The notes under the pieces were generated by a model. That model worked only from the letters and a program-made list of their open reading frames with translations, had not been told where the DNA came from and made no database searches. Below, one piece after another: positions 11,535-23,800 of a DNA stretch of 64,000 nucleotides. Position 1 is the stretch's first letter, and every line of letters starts with the position of its first letter. A program made the position numbers and the translations under genes. Source of the DNA: Apis mellifera (Eukaryota; Arthropoda; Insecta; Hymenoptera; Apidae); assembly GCF_003254395.2 (NCBI RefSeq), contig NC_037641.1, positions 10,998,501 through 11,062,500 of the forward strand, read 5' to 3'.

Positions 11535-14500
11535 GTTGTCGTTTCTGATTCTGTATTCTCTCTGTATATACGATACATATATTTATTTACATTTGTCACA
11601 TTTGACTCGATCGATTAATTCCGTTCGTTAGAGCGATAATGAAGCGATTGACGGATCGAATCGTTTCTCGCGTCATTTGTTACGGGATAACGACGAGAAT
11701 CTCTAGATGGGGAAAAAAGGCGTGGATAAAAAATATTTCCTTGTTCGCGAGAAAACTCGTTTCACGGGGACGGGGGAAGTTTATCGAGGGTATATTTCGC
11801 TTTGTCCTCGGCGATCCATCGATTCCTATTAATCATCGACGCGATATATGTACGGTGAAACCGTATGCAACCGAAACGTGCGTATATAAAGGGCTTTTTC
11901 ATCTCGTGACGTGGCTCGCACATGTGACCGGTCTCATCCAAAATATCGCGAGCGGACCCTTCTCCTCTCCCACGTTCTTACGCGATCCATGATCGACGCG
12001 AATTGATCGACTCACGGAATATTTCGATCGAAAAGAAAAATTCGAACGATATTGAAACACGAACGTTTCCAACGTTCACGGATGCGAAATTTGACGAATG
12101 TATCGGAATGTGATAGCGCGGCGATCGTTCGAATTGACGCCCGTTTAGAATAATTCGATCGACGCACGTCGAGGGAGACAGGGCAAACAAGACGCGACAA
12201 TATTTGCGCGCATACGTGATTTAGCCCATGTTTGTTTAGATACGTGTAAACGATCTACGCTATCACTTTCACAGGGCGGACTTTATAAATCCGGGACAAA
12301 TTAGTTTATCTTCGGATCGGTGTTTAGCAGACGTTGAAAAAAACCGGCCCCTGGCCCACCCACGCGCCAAAGGTTGCGCGCTAAAAATACACCGCCGGCA
12401 CATCTCATCGCGACACATCGCCCCCCTCCCCCCCTTCCTCGCCCTTCGCTCTTTTTTAAAAAAAAGTCACACCACGCCCCGACACCGCGAAACGAAATTT
12501 CGGCTAGAAAAAAAACGAACCTCTCGAATCCGCCACCCCCGATATTTCCCCCCCTTCCACCGCCGGCCGGAAGACAAAAACCGTTCTCTATTAATTTTCG
12601 ATAAATTTGCGGACGGCCAACTTTGCCGTTGAAAGCGGTGAATTCGAAAATCGGATGGCGGTGAATTTTTTACGGCAACCGTCGGGATGGAAAAAAAGAA
12701 AAGGGGGAGGGGAAAAAATTCCCGGCCCGGGTGAGAGAAAATTCCTGTTTACCCTGCGATGCGTTTCGCTCGCGTATCGACGAAAAGTCCACGCACTAAC
12801 GATGGAAAAAACAAGGCAAAGAAGTAATTTGCCGGGGCGAGGAGGGGAGGGGAGGGGAAGAGGGAGGAGGCGAGGCGAAAAATTTGCCAGGGCGCGCGCG
12901 TTTGCTACTCGTGCATTTTTTCCCCAGCTTTTGCCCTCCCCTTCTCTCTCGGTGCACCACTTGGGCGCAGTTAGTAGACAGTGCGCGTTAAACTATAGCA
13001 GTTCGAAACGCTGCTACCGCTCTCGAGAAGCAAAACCGAAAGGGTGGATTTTCGCCGTCGTCGAATATAAACATTTTAATAAACGGCCGGGAGCAGCCCG
13101 CTGGTTATAAAATAAGGTAGAAAAATTTGACCATTGAAATTGAGAACTGGGAACCACCTCGACTCCCCGTTAACACCGCCCAAACCCGGCTGGGATTATT
13201 TCCTTCCTTTTTTTCGTATCGGTGCGCCAAGGTCGCCGCGATTAATCCCATCCGGGCGGCACGCGATATTTTACATCCTCGTTCCAACAGGGAAAAAAAG
13301 AAGAGAAAGAAGAAGAGAAGAGAAGAAAAATCGGCTTAAACTCGGGAGAGCGCAGGATGCAATGCGCGATTATTATTACGCACGACGCGTGCAACCCGTC
13401 TCGTCGCAGATGTTCGCACGCTGATACGCTATCCGCGGGATCGACAGATCTCTCGCCATCTCCTTTCTCCCTCCTTCGAGCACACATAACGGATCCCTTG
13501 GCAAAGACGCGGTATCCAATACCCGCGGTCATGATTGATATTGTTTGTCGTGGAGAGAAGAGGAGGAGGGAACCGCTCGCTCGAGTCACTTAATCCACAA
13601 AGGTATATCGAGGATTCCATCTCTTTAGGAAAGGAAGGGACGAAAGGATCGATCTTTCGACGTAGTATCCACGAGCGGTATAAGCGGGACATATGGCAGG
13701 CAAATACGGAGCGGAGCAAAAACAAATAGGTGTCTCTTCTCCCCTTCTCTTCTCCATCACTCCCCCTCTTTAACGACGCGGTCCGAGTACACGCGACAAT
13801 GGCCGGGTTAATGAAAGACGTAGGTGCTAGTTATGGATGCCATAACTCAGCTGATGGGGGCGCATGGTCCGCCGAATCAGCCATCCCCCCCCTCCATTTA
13901 CGCGTACGCGTGTATGACTTCTGACTCACAGCCTGTGGGGGGGTCCACCGGGGTGCGAAAAATAGAGATCGGGGCTGGGTACAAAGGAGGCCCCATCATC
14001 TCTCCCCGAGCGAGCGAAATTGCTAATCGCGTAACACCGCGTTGCCCCTGGCCAATTGATCCGTGAACGATGAAAAATGGCGGGGATATATCGTCCTTCT
14101 CTCCGTATCCTCTTTTCAGGAGTGTTAAGATGTGATCACCGAGGACGTATCTCAATTCGATCGATATTCCTTTTCCATCCCATTTCCTTTCGAGCAGCAA
14201 AGATTCTAAAGCAATAAACTAAACCACCTTCTCTTTTACACCGAAAACAGCCGACCGTTCCTCCATGTCTCTTCTCGAGTCTCGCATTCGACTCGTCCCA
14301 CCGCTCTTACCGCTACACTCGGCCAGAGCACCGTGAATCTAGCATGGAAGCCAGGATGCGCTTTTCTCCCTACCTTTTATGATTATTTGTTTACGACCCT
14401 CCCTCTCCCACACAAACGCATTTTCGCATTCGAGCCGCAGTGTGTTTAACCGTTTCCCGCCCCTCCCCAAGGGGGCTAAGAATTAGCGATGCTCGCTTAA

Positions 14501-15457
14501 CCATCCGCCTCGTGACGAGCCGCGTTTCTTCCGGTTTGCCGGCCACGTCCCGTTTAAAGCGTCGAGCCTTAATTAAGAAAGATACGAATGTGTGTATGTG
14601 TCTCTCTCTCGTATTTGAAAATCAAGAAAAGGGAATCGAGAAGGGAATAAATAAACGGATCGAGGGCATCTCACGAAAGCGTTTCTCGGTTGTCAAGAGA
14701 AGAGAGGAAAAGGGGAACGAGTGGTCGAATGATCCTCTCTCCGTCAACAGGTTCCAGGAGGATCCGACGAACCTCTTCGCGTCGAGAACGTCTAATCGCA
14801 TTTCTGTCAGCCCTCCCCCGACCATTAACCGACGAGTCCCTCGTCGTTTCGTCGGCGCATGTGACAACGTTCGCATCTCTTTTTCACTCTTTCTTTCTCT
14901 TCCTTTTTTTCCTTTTCCACCTCCGTTCCTCCGTGAATCAAATAGTCTTCTCTCTTGATCTTTACCGGCGATCCTCGCCTGTAGTAATTGCTGCATTATC
15001 ATCTTAAACTTTACTGCCGCGTGTAAATCGTTAATAACTCGTAACGGAATATGCGTAATAAATTTAGCTATATTCGCATATTTAAGACACGTTAACGCGT
15101 TTCGTCGAGAAGAAGGATCTAACGGTAATAAATCTTCACTTATCCCGGTGTAAAGTTTGTATACGTATGAAGTATCACTTTGAAATTGCTTCAATGTGAA
15201 TTTGAAATCGTTGAGTATTACTCTCGATTCGCTTTTCGTATATTATAAAACTGTTGGTCGATTTCGATCGATCGAGACAACTTTACTTTTCCAAACTTCT
15301 ATTATTAAATTTTCACCAATAACAACACGCATCTTTTTAATGCGTCTCCCTGCCAAAATTTCATCAAATTTGTCAATTTCAGAGAGAAAGAGAGAGATGC
15401 AGGTGACGCTAAATGGTCCAAGAGCACACCTTACCTACTCGAATATCGATCGATCAC

Positions 15458-15534
15458 TCGTTCCAAGCGTTGTCCACGGTGAACGGCACGGAGGGGGGGC
15501 CCACCAAGTCCCATTTAATCGCGATGTCGTCCAT
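15458..15534 (-). CDS. Possible first coding exon, or a 26-codon upstream ORF
   Basis: The ATG at 15534 opens 26 codons (MDDIAIKWDLVG ... DNAWNE) before TGA. Splicing after ...AACGA at a modest donor (GTGATC) leaves two bases, exactly the phase the exon at 7715 needs, and the joined codon GAG restores the Glu. A much better donor, AG|GTAAGG, lies 23 nt further on at 15434, after the TGA. If that one is used, this is a leader exon with a short upstream ORF. The plus strand across this segment is also open. The phase match is suggestive but has a one-in-three chance of being accidental. Confidence 0.25.
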
Positions 15535-17345
15535 TACCCCGTCGTCGCATTATCTATCGTCGCAGCGTGAAACACGGCTCGCGCGCAATTCGCACGCGAA
15601 CTTGTTACTCGCGCGGATCTTTAGAACCGGGTCGCATAAATTCACCGCGCTCTTTCCTGCCACGTAGAAGCGGGCGTTTATTAAGATATAAATCGAGGAT
15701 AATTTAATCACGACCCGTTATAAACCCGCTCGCGCGAAAATATATCTCTTCCGTTTCGAAAGCGATCGTTCGTTTACTCGGCCGAGATTCGATATCTTTT
15801 CGGCGATTATTTCAACGCGAGTCGCGATAGCTCGGTTATCTTCGAAATAAACAAATGTTGGATCCATAATCTTCCGCCGATAAACGTTAACGTATATTCT
15901 TTTGTTCTCTTTTAACTTTATTACGTTATAACAATCTTTCGGCATTCTTCTCTATTGTTATTCGTTTCGTGGATAAAATACTCGAAAGGTATAAAAATAT
16001 GTAACATCCTCCCCGATAACCGATCGATCGGGCTGAATTCCACCTCTTGGGGAAAAAAATAGACGATCCGAAAGGAGAGGAAACAATTGAATCTCTCGAC
16101 TGTAAACGAGGTCGAGTAAGAAGCGTCGAAACGATCGTCGATATTCCGCATCTCGGCTAATATTGTTCCAGAATTAGACACGCTTCGAAAGATCCCGCGC
16201 TCCATCCCGACAGAAATCTGGCCGGCCATCTGGCAGGTATTATTAGATAGACGCATCCCCTCGATCTAATCGAGAAAATTTATTATTCGATCAACCGATA
16301 TATATATGTAAGATCGTAGACGATCTTCTCCTTCCTCCTTTCTACGATTCTTCTCTCTCGTCCGACAAAGTTTCCATATCGCGAAAGATCCTCGGCTGAG
16401 GGAACAAGTTGAAACCCGTACGCGACTCGAACGGGAGAGATTACGCGAAGAAAGGCAAACGGATCGAGGAAAGGTTGAATTATAACCGTACGATTGAGCG
16501 AGCCACGACCACGACCTATGTACCGACCATTATTTTCCTTCGTTAGATATTAACTCCGAAATAATCCGAGATAAGTGGGAAATATCTCTTTTATTCCCCC
16601 GCGCTGACTGAAAAGTAATAAAACTGGATTACGCGGAGCGAATCCTCGCGGATCCCTTCCACGGATCCGATCCTCTCTTCTTCGTTCTCCCCTTTCGAGG
16701 AACGGAGGGGGGAAAATGGATTTTGCGGTATCGAGAGAGAGAAAGAGGAGGAGTGGAAGGAAGCGGTTGCTGACTCGCCTGACTGACTGACTGACTGATA
16801 TCGAACCTTTCCCCTCCCCCACTCTTGGAATCGATCATCGGTTCAACTTCTTATACACAGGACGAGCAATAATAAACAGTTTATCCGTCTGTCGAGTCTA
16901 AGCGGATTATCGCTTATGCTCTCCCCTTCCCTCAATCGCTGTAACGAGAGACAAGACGCGATAGGCAAGACGCGACCCTTATCTATCATATCATCCTCCT
17001 TCTCTCCCCCTGCCTTTAATCTCCTCTCTCCATCCTGTGTCTTTTTCTCGGTAGGTGTCAGCTGGCGACGAATATACATATATATGTATATATATGTATG
17101 CGTCACGTATAGCGACGACACGCACGAATTTCTGAATATTCATAAGCGATATCTCGTCACCCTCGCGCGCCCCCGTAATCAATGCCCCTCCCCTCCATCC
17201 TTTCAATTTGTCGTTTCAAAGGACAAAGACGCGTACCTCTTCTCCCCTCCTTCTCCCAATTCTCTTCGAGCGAACCGAGACCGTACGTGCATCTCGCGAA
17301 TTGCGAATATTAGACGACGGGGAAAGTCGATCGGCAATTACCGCG

Positions 17346-17400
17346 AGAGAGAGAGAGAGAGAAAGAGAGAGGCGACGAAAGGGAGAGAGAGAGAGAGAGA
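17346..17400. repeat. (GA)n microsatellite
   Basis: Two GA runs separated by AAGAGAGAGGCGACGAAAGG-like sequence. Similar shorter GA/CT runs recur throughout the window, for example at 7845, 10422, 19008, 32292, 51541 and 60485. Confidence 0.9.
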
Positions 17401-17871
17401 AACGGGGATCAGCAGACGGAAAATGGGGAGCGCGGTGAGCATCGGGTCGGGTGGAAATTCACGATTAAAATCCCAGCGGTAGCATTACCGCGGGTGAAAA
17501 TGGGAGGAGAAGAGGAGAGGAGGGGCAGGCCGTGGTGGTTGGTCGAGAGGGTGGAAACCTGGGATGGACTCATGTGTTCGAACGTTGGTCGCGTTTAAAC
17601 CTCGATCTGCATTTAAATTGGCCTCCGTGCCGATTCACGCGCCTCTCCACTCCGTTCCCGTGTTTTCCCTATTGCGCGAGTTTGACCATTTTGTTGTCGT
17701 TTCAACCCTTTCCGGTTAGGTTGCGCCATCCTAAGCCCCTCCATTACCTTCGATACTCTCTCTGTCCTCTCCCCCATTTCCTTGGGCTTAATTAATTATT
17801 CATTTATTCGAATCCTCCCTCTCTCTTTTTTAACTAGCCACCACGGGAGAACGAAAGTCGCGCCTCGACTT

Positions 17872-17888
17872 GCGCGCGCGCGCGCGCG
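17872..17888. repeat. (CG)n alternating tract
   Basis: About eight CG dinucleotides in a row. Confidence 0.9.
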
Positions 17889-20800
17889 TTTCGATTAATT
17901 ATATTTTTTAACGAGGATGGGATGGCGATAAAAGAGGCGAGGAAACGTTATTTCGACGAGGGAATCAACCGTGCGAATCTTTCGGTAAATTAACGACAAA
18001 GGGACTCCGATAAAATGTATAATCGGTGCTTAACGTAATGAACGTTTCAAACTGCATAATTAATTCGTCTATCCCTCCTCCACCTCCCTCCTCGAAAACA
18101 GATACTAATGCGGTGGTGTACGAGGATGAATGAAACGTCGTCTGGCGCCGTTTCGAATTCGGTTTTCCGGTGAACGAATCGGTTGCGTTTCGTTCTCGTC
18201 GACAAAGAGAAAAAAATATACTTTCTCTATTGCTATTGTCGCGCTCGAGTACTCTCTCTCTTTCTCTCTCTCGAACGAACGATGGAGAAAAACGATCGAA
18301 CGGGAAATTAAATTAACAGATATTGGATGGTCGTGCACGAAACACGAAGACGTGGCATGGCCTATATATCAGCGGGGATCTCTCGAGAAATAAATGAAAT
18401 GCATGGTGAAACGGTAAACGAGGCTCGCCTCAAAACGTTCAAACGGAACGTTAAAAAAGGTTCCAACTTCAGACGCCGAGCTCGCGATCGTTGAAATTAA
18501 ACGAGATAGCCTCTTTCTCGACTCGAATATCCGGATAAATTGCTCGACATTTTTTTTCAAAGCGTCTTCTTCGTTAACCCAGTTGCAGTGCGCGCGACGA
18601 GTCGCTGCTCGAATAAAATATACAATCTCGCGGAGGAGAGGAAGAGAAAGGGAAAAAGGAAACCAGATCTCTCTCTCGCGACGATGCAAAGAAAAACTAG
18701 AAGAAGAAGAAGGAGAAGAAATGGAAGAATGCCACTGACTTTTCAAGATCCCTGGTGGGTGGTTTGGAGGAGGGGATTGATTATCATCGCCGAGTACAGT
18801 CAAGAACCGTTATTATTGCTCTCGTCTGGAAACAAGAAGCGTTTGCCTGGACATGATCGAGAGGAGTGGAGGGGGCGGTCGCCGAAAAGCATCGAGAGGA
18901 AGGGCGAACAAGACGACGAGAACTTAAATCGGGCGACCTTCCCGACGTGAGACAGAGGAGTCCGATGATTACAGAGATCAAAGCGCGCAATCACTAGACA
19001 ACGAGAGGAGAGAGAGAGAGAGAGAGAGGTGAAACTGCGGAGGGCGAGAGAACTGGTGGCGGTTGTGAATTTGTGACAGTGCCTCGTCATTGTGAGACCC
19101 CTTCTCTCGATCTCTCCCTCGGTATTTACACCTGCGTATCTTGGTCCTCGTCGACCGATCGCTAAACATTATCGCCGAACAGGCAACCGTGACTCGTCAT
19201 CGTCCTACACTCCGCCCGTTGTTACACTCTCGTCGGTCCACCGTGTATATCGTCGTCTCTCGTACGCTTGCACGCTACGCGCTCCCTTCGATGCGATTCA
19301 AGTGCACCCTTGAGACGCTACGTAACTGCACCGAGAGTTCTCCGCACCTCTTTTTCTCTTTTTTTCCCTCTCTCTATCTCGCTTCCTTTGCACGTGACGA
19401 CGCTTTCTCGTCTTTCGACCGTGCTCCACATTCTACTCAACCTCTTTCTCCTCCTGCTCACGCTCGGCTTAACGTTTCCGTTCAACATCGCGTAAACGGA
19501 AAGATCCGAAAACCGGGGAGGATATCCGATGCCTATCTTCTGCCGCGTTTCACGTCAAGGCCACGCAAGCAACTCTCCTCGTGAAAGAAGGAGAGAGAGA
19601 GAAGGGGAGAGTTTTAGAAACTTGTGGCCGAGGGCGTGGAAAAATTTTCGAAAAAACTTCTCCCAAGAAGTTGTAATTGAATATAGTAGTATATAGTGGT
19701 ACTGGTAGTAAAAGTTTTCGCGCCCGACAGTTTCTCCCGTGAAATCTCGTTCGCGAGGGGAGATATTTAGCAAAAAAGAAATGCCGGATAACGAGATAAA
19801 ATCGTGAAAGGAGGAGGACGTATTAACTTTCGCGACGTTTTAATTGGCCGAAAGTAAAGGAGACTTTTGGGGGAGGGGGGCGAAGGAGGCGCGGGAGAGG
19901 AGCACTCTTCCTAGCCGCGATATTTCAAATATCTCTCGCCGAGAACGACACCACCTTCTGATCAAAGAGACAGAGAGAGAATATCCGTCTTCTCGGATAT
20001 TTTTTTCGAGGAAGGAAAATATTCACAAAGAAGAAACGAACGTAACGAAGTAAGAGGACGGGGGCGAAGCTTAAAGGGAGGGTGAGAAGGGTTGGCGGTA
20101 AATAAGGAGAGGGAGGAGAAATATACTACTGTAGGAAAACTTGAAACGAATACAAACAGCGAAAGATAAATTCCGAGAATGCCGAGGGACAGGACCCTCT
20201 TGCCCCTCCATTTCCAGTACTCCTTCCCTTCCTCTCCTCCTCTTTCAAAGGGTAAAAAAATTCGAATCTTTAATATTAAATTCCAAGGCAAGCGTGTCTC
20301 GATTTCCCCACACGTCATTTACGTGGAAATCCGCGATTCTTCGGTTTGAACAAATCCGCCCGATGTGTATACGCGCGAATATAATATGATCCAACGAAGA
20401 GAGAGGTGAGAAGACCTTCGTCAACTTTCCAGTCGTCCCGTCTTTCCATTACCCCGCCGACCCTCTTCCTTGTACGAGCGAATCAAACTTATCACGCGCC
20501 CCGTCTATATTTATAGAGGAATATTTCTCTCTGTCGCGGTGGAGAAGAATCGCGATAAATAACCAGGCCAACAAAGGGGACGCGCCGAATTAGCAAGGCT
20601 GACTGTGCGACACGACGTTGACAGTGACAGCGCGACTACGCCACAGAGAGAGAAATAGAGGAAGAGAGAGAGAGTTTGTATTTCAAAAGTGAGATGCTCG
20701 TGGAGGGTGAGACCGTCTACAGAAATTACGGCATTTGACGGAGGCGTGTGTATTGCATCGGCGTAGTGGTGGTAGGCGCGATCCTGACGCGCGTTTTATC

Positions 20801-23800
20801 CGTTGCGTGTCGGTGTGCATCTGTACACCTGTGTGTGGTCTACCCACCGTGCAACTCGAGGTTACACAGGTTTATAAACGCGCGAAACACGACGTTGGCA
20901 TTAACTCATGCCTCGTTAAATCGTGCCGGTAAATCGCGGTGGAACGCAGAAAGAACGCGATGGAAGCTAGGCGGAGGGAAGCCGGCCAAGGGAAACGCGC
21001 GTGTGGCGCACAGTGGCGTGGCGTGGCATGGCGTGGCGCGCAATCGATCCGAGAGGCATTTTTTCAAGGAGGATAAAAGTTCTCGAGTCGCGATCGAATC
21101 GACTACGGCGAGTATATATAGCGGTAACTGCGCCGTCGCGATAAAGGATGATCTCTCTATGGGAGAGGAAATTACGTTCGTTGGCGATCGTATCGGAACA
21201 GATCCGCCCGTTGTCGGATGTAGAAAAAAAAAAGAGGAGAAAAAAGGAGGAGAAGAAGAACGAAAGCGCATTCCCCTAAGAACGGCGTCGTTACGATTAC
21301 AACTCCGTCGTTCGAGCCGCGCGACCAAGCCACAGCCACAAAGTGGTCTTTATTGCCACTAAATTGCCCCGATATTCTGCCCCGTCTTTCTCCACCTTAT
21401 GGCCCAATAAATTCCTCCCGTATCGCGCACGAAAACGCCGTCGTGGCTTCGTTATCGTCGCCGCGGGACGGATATTGGACGGAGCTTGGCCAATTTATGA
21501 ACTGTCCAACCATCTTGAGCCGAGGAAAAATTCGAAATTCGATTCGACGTATGAATCATCGCGTTCGAATTCGGGATCAACGAAATAAGAAGGAAAGCGG
21601 CGTCGATGGACGAGTGCGAATCGAGTCGAATCCTCCCCTCCCCCGTGGGAAGGGACGGATTCCCTTCGCTTGTTGCACCGACCGAAACGAATATGAAATA
21701 TTGATGACTAGGCGGCACGGTGTAGCGTCACTTCGTTTCATTTATCGACGATGACGACTTGGACGGATCCCCTCCCCTCCCTCCCATAAATATGCACCCG
21801 TTACATCCGTCACGATCGTATTCCCGACGCGCGACGATCGTCGGCTCGCGCGATAACGTCCACGCGCCCCATACGCGTTCGTCGATCGTCGAACGTGATC
21901 GAATTTCAAATTCGTCGAAATGTTTTCAACGCGCTCGGCCGGAAAAATGATTCGCGGGGGAGGGGAGGGAGATGATCGAGCCGAAATAAAAAAGAAAGAG
22001 AAGAATCAGGAAACGATTCGGATTATTGGAGTGGTCGATACGCTGCGATTCTTCGAATCGCTGCGTAACGACGCGCCATTATTTCGTTTCGTTCGTGGCG
22101 CGATTTCGGAAAAGTGGAGCATTCGAACAGCGTCGAAACGTGCGAATATAGGAAAATTTGGAGAATGGAATTTCGAAAGGAGAGAGTTCGGAACAGAGTT
22201 CGTAGAATCGAAATTCGAAATTATCGCTCGTGATAATTTTTATCCCGATTATCTGGATCCAATTCGAAAAATTGTCGCCGATTTCGATTGCCGCGACTCG
22301 TCGTTAAGGCTCGTCCCCGTTAAGGAAAGCGGGAAGGAAGAAGGCGAGGACGAGGCGGAGAACGGGTACTAATTGAGCGAGACGGAAACGGTTGAAAAAG
22401 TTGGCGATGAAGGAGGTGTTGTTTGTGAATCATTAAGCCTGTATTTAAGCAAGTTCCCCCGACCGTGCGCCATCCCTCTTCGCTAATTGTTATTCGCGAA
22501 ACATCCGCGATGTTGTCTGCTCCGTTGATCGGCCCGTGAATAATAATGGAGGGAGAGGGGCCCGAGGTGTTTCATCCATCTGTAGCGAAATTCGCACGCT
22601 CGTGAAAACGCGTTCGATGCAACTTGCAACGAACGAGAAACGCCCGTTGAACGAACCTCTGTTCAAAAAAAAAAAAAAAAAAAGGATCTCGATAATGGAA
22701 TTACCAACAACCACCAACCAATTTCAATTTCTCGCGTGTAAGCGATACGTTAAACGAGTAAAAAAGATCGCGCGCGTATTTATATTTCTCGATTATAACG
22801 CTCTCTCGGATTCTTGGGACGATTTTCCTTTTTTCTCTCTTTTTGGAGAGGAATTCGTCGAGAGGAATGAATCGAATGGAACGAAACGAAACGTTTGAAT
22901 TTTTCTTCAGCGATAATGATGACGGTTTTTCCACGAGATACTGGAAAAAATACTGGATGGTCCATTGTATCGAGGATGCTCCGGCCAAAAACTTTCCGGA
23001 TTAGCCGCAAGAAGAAGCTGCGCGGAGAGAATAGGAAGCCCTGCCACCGGAGAGGAGCAAGTTTGTCTTGGTGGAGGAGACAAAACGCAGCCATTGGAAT
23101 AGTCACGTCTGGCCTCCTCCCCCCTCCCCCCGATGGCTCCTTGTCCTACACCCCCGTCCAACAACTACTTACTACGGAGGAATTACGATGCCACGTCCAT
23201 TACTCGGATGTACTTTCATCTCTAATCTCCACCAACTCCTTCGCTCTTCGTTCCTTCATCTTTCCCTCTCCGAGCCATTCTCACGACCACCACTACTATC
23301 TACCCAAATCCTCTCTAATCCAATGCTTAAATCCATCGAGGAATCCACCCTCGAAATCTCGATAAAAAGAAATGCAAAAAGAAGGAATCTCTCGATCCAA
23401 GAAAAGGATCCGAATACGCGATACGTCGCCTTCTCTTTTCCTTCTTCTTCTTCTCCTCGAAATTCAACCGTCCGAATCTCGCAGACAGTTTGAGAAACGC
23501 TGATCCACTCGGTCTCGAGGAGTGGGAGGAAGGGGGTTGGCTCGAGAGATCCTCGTAACCGCTTAGGGTGCCGACTACTCTCCTCTATCGATATCCACTC
23601 TCGATTACATCACGCGCATGTCCACCCGCGTGCACACACGCGCCGGTGGTGTGCGCTTCCAAGTAGCCGGGTATAATCAGCGTTGCACAAAGCCATTATA
23701 GAGAATCGAGGCGTTCCGGGCGAGGCGGGGAGAGTAAGGACGCGGCGCCATATGGCTGCCGGGTTCCTTTATCCGCGGAACCCTACAAGCTACCCACACG

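Larger units (their letters stand above)
7716..15434. other. Long stretch with no supported gene, possibly a large intron of a minus-strand gene
   Basis: It lies between the predicted minus-strand exons at 7545-7715 and 15458-15534. It contains GA/CT runs, a C-rich patch at 12420-12560, GGGGA repeats at 12835-12864, a 16-bp palindrome at 8589-8604 and scattered splice-like sites. Some of these sites are good (a plus acceptor near 14120 and a minus donor near 13930), but none frames a convincing exon. The longest open frame, 9299-10036 plus, looks like chance. Confidence 0.45.

Noticed and set aside
12929..13110. Open frame of about 60 codons behind a strong acceptor (TTTTTTCCCCAG)
   Set aside because: The pyrimidine run is part of a longer low-complexity patch and the peptide has no supporting partner exon.
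13930..14120. Minus-strand exon-like segment with a GTGAGT donor and a plus-strand acceptor nearby
   Set aside because: Exit phase does not fit the neighbouring predicted exons, and both strands are open, so strand and frame cannot be chosen.
20748..21362. 204-codon frame on the plus strand
   Set aside because: It includes a TGGCG-repeat segment and an A-rich Lys run; no splice signals or recognisable domain.
22895..23365. 156-codon plus frame behind a good acceptor at 22913
   Set aside because: The opposite strand is equally open, the 3' half is Pro/Ser-rich pyrimidine sequence, and no donor or stop context separates a true exon.
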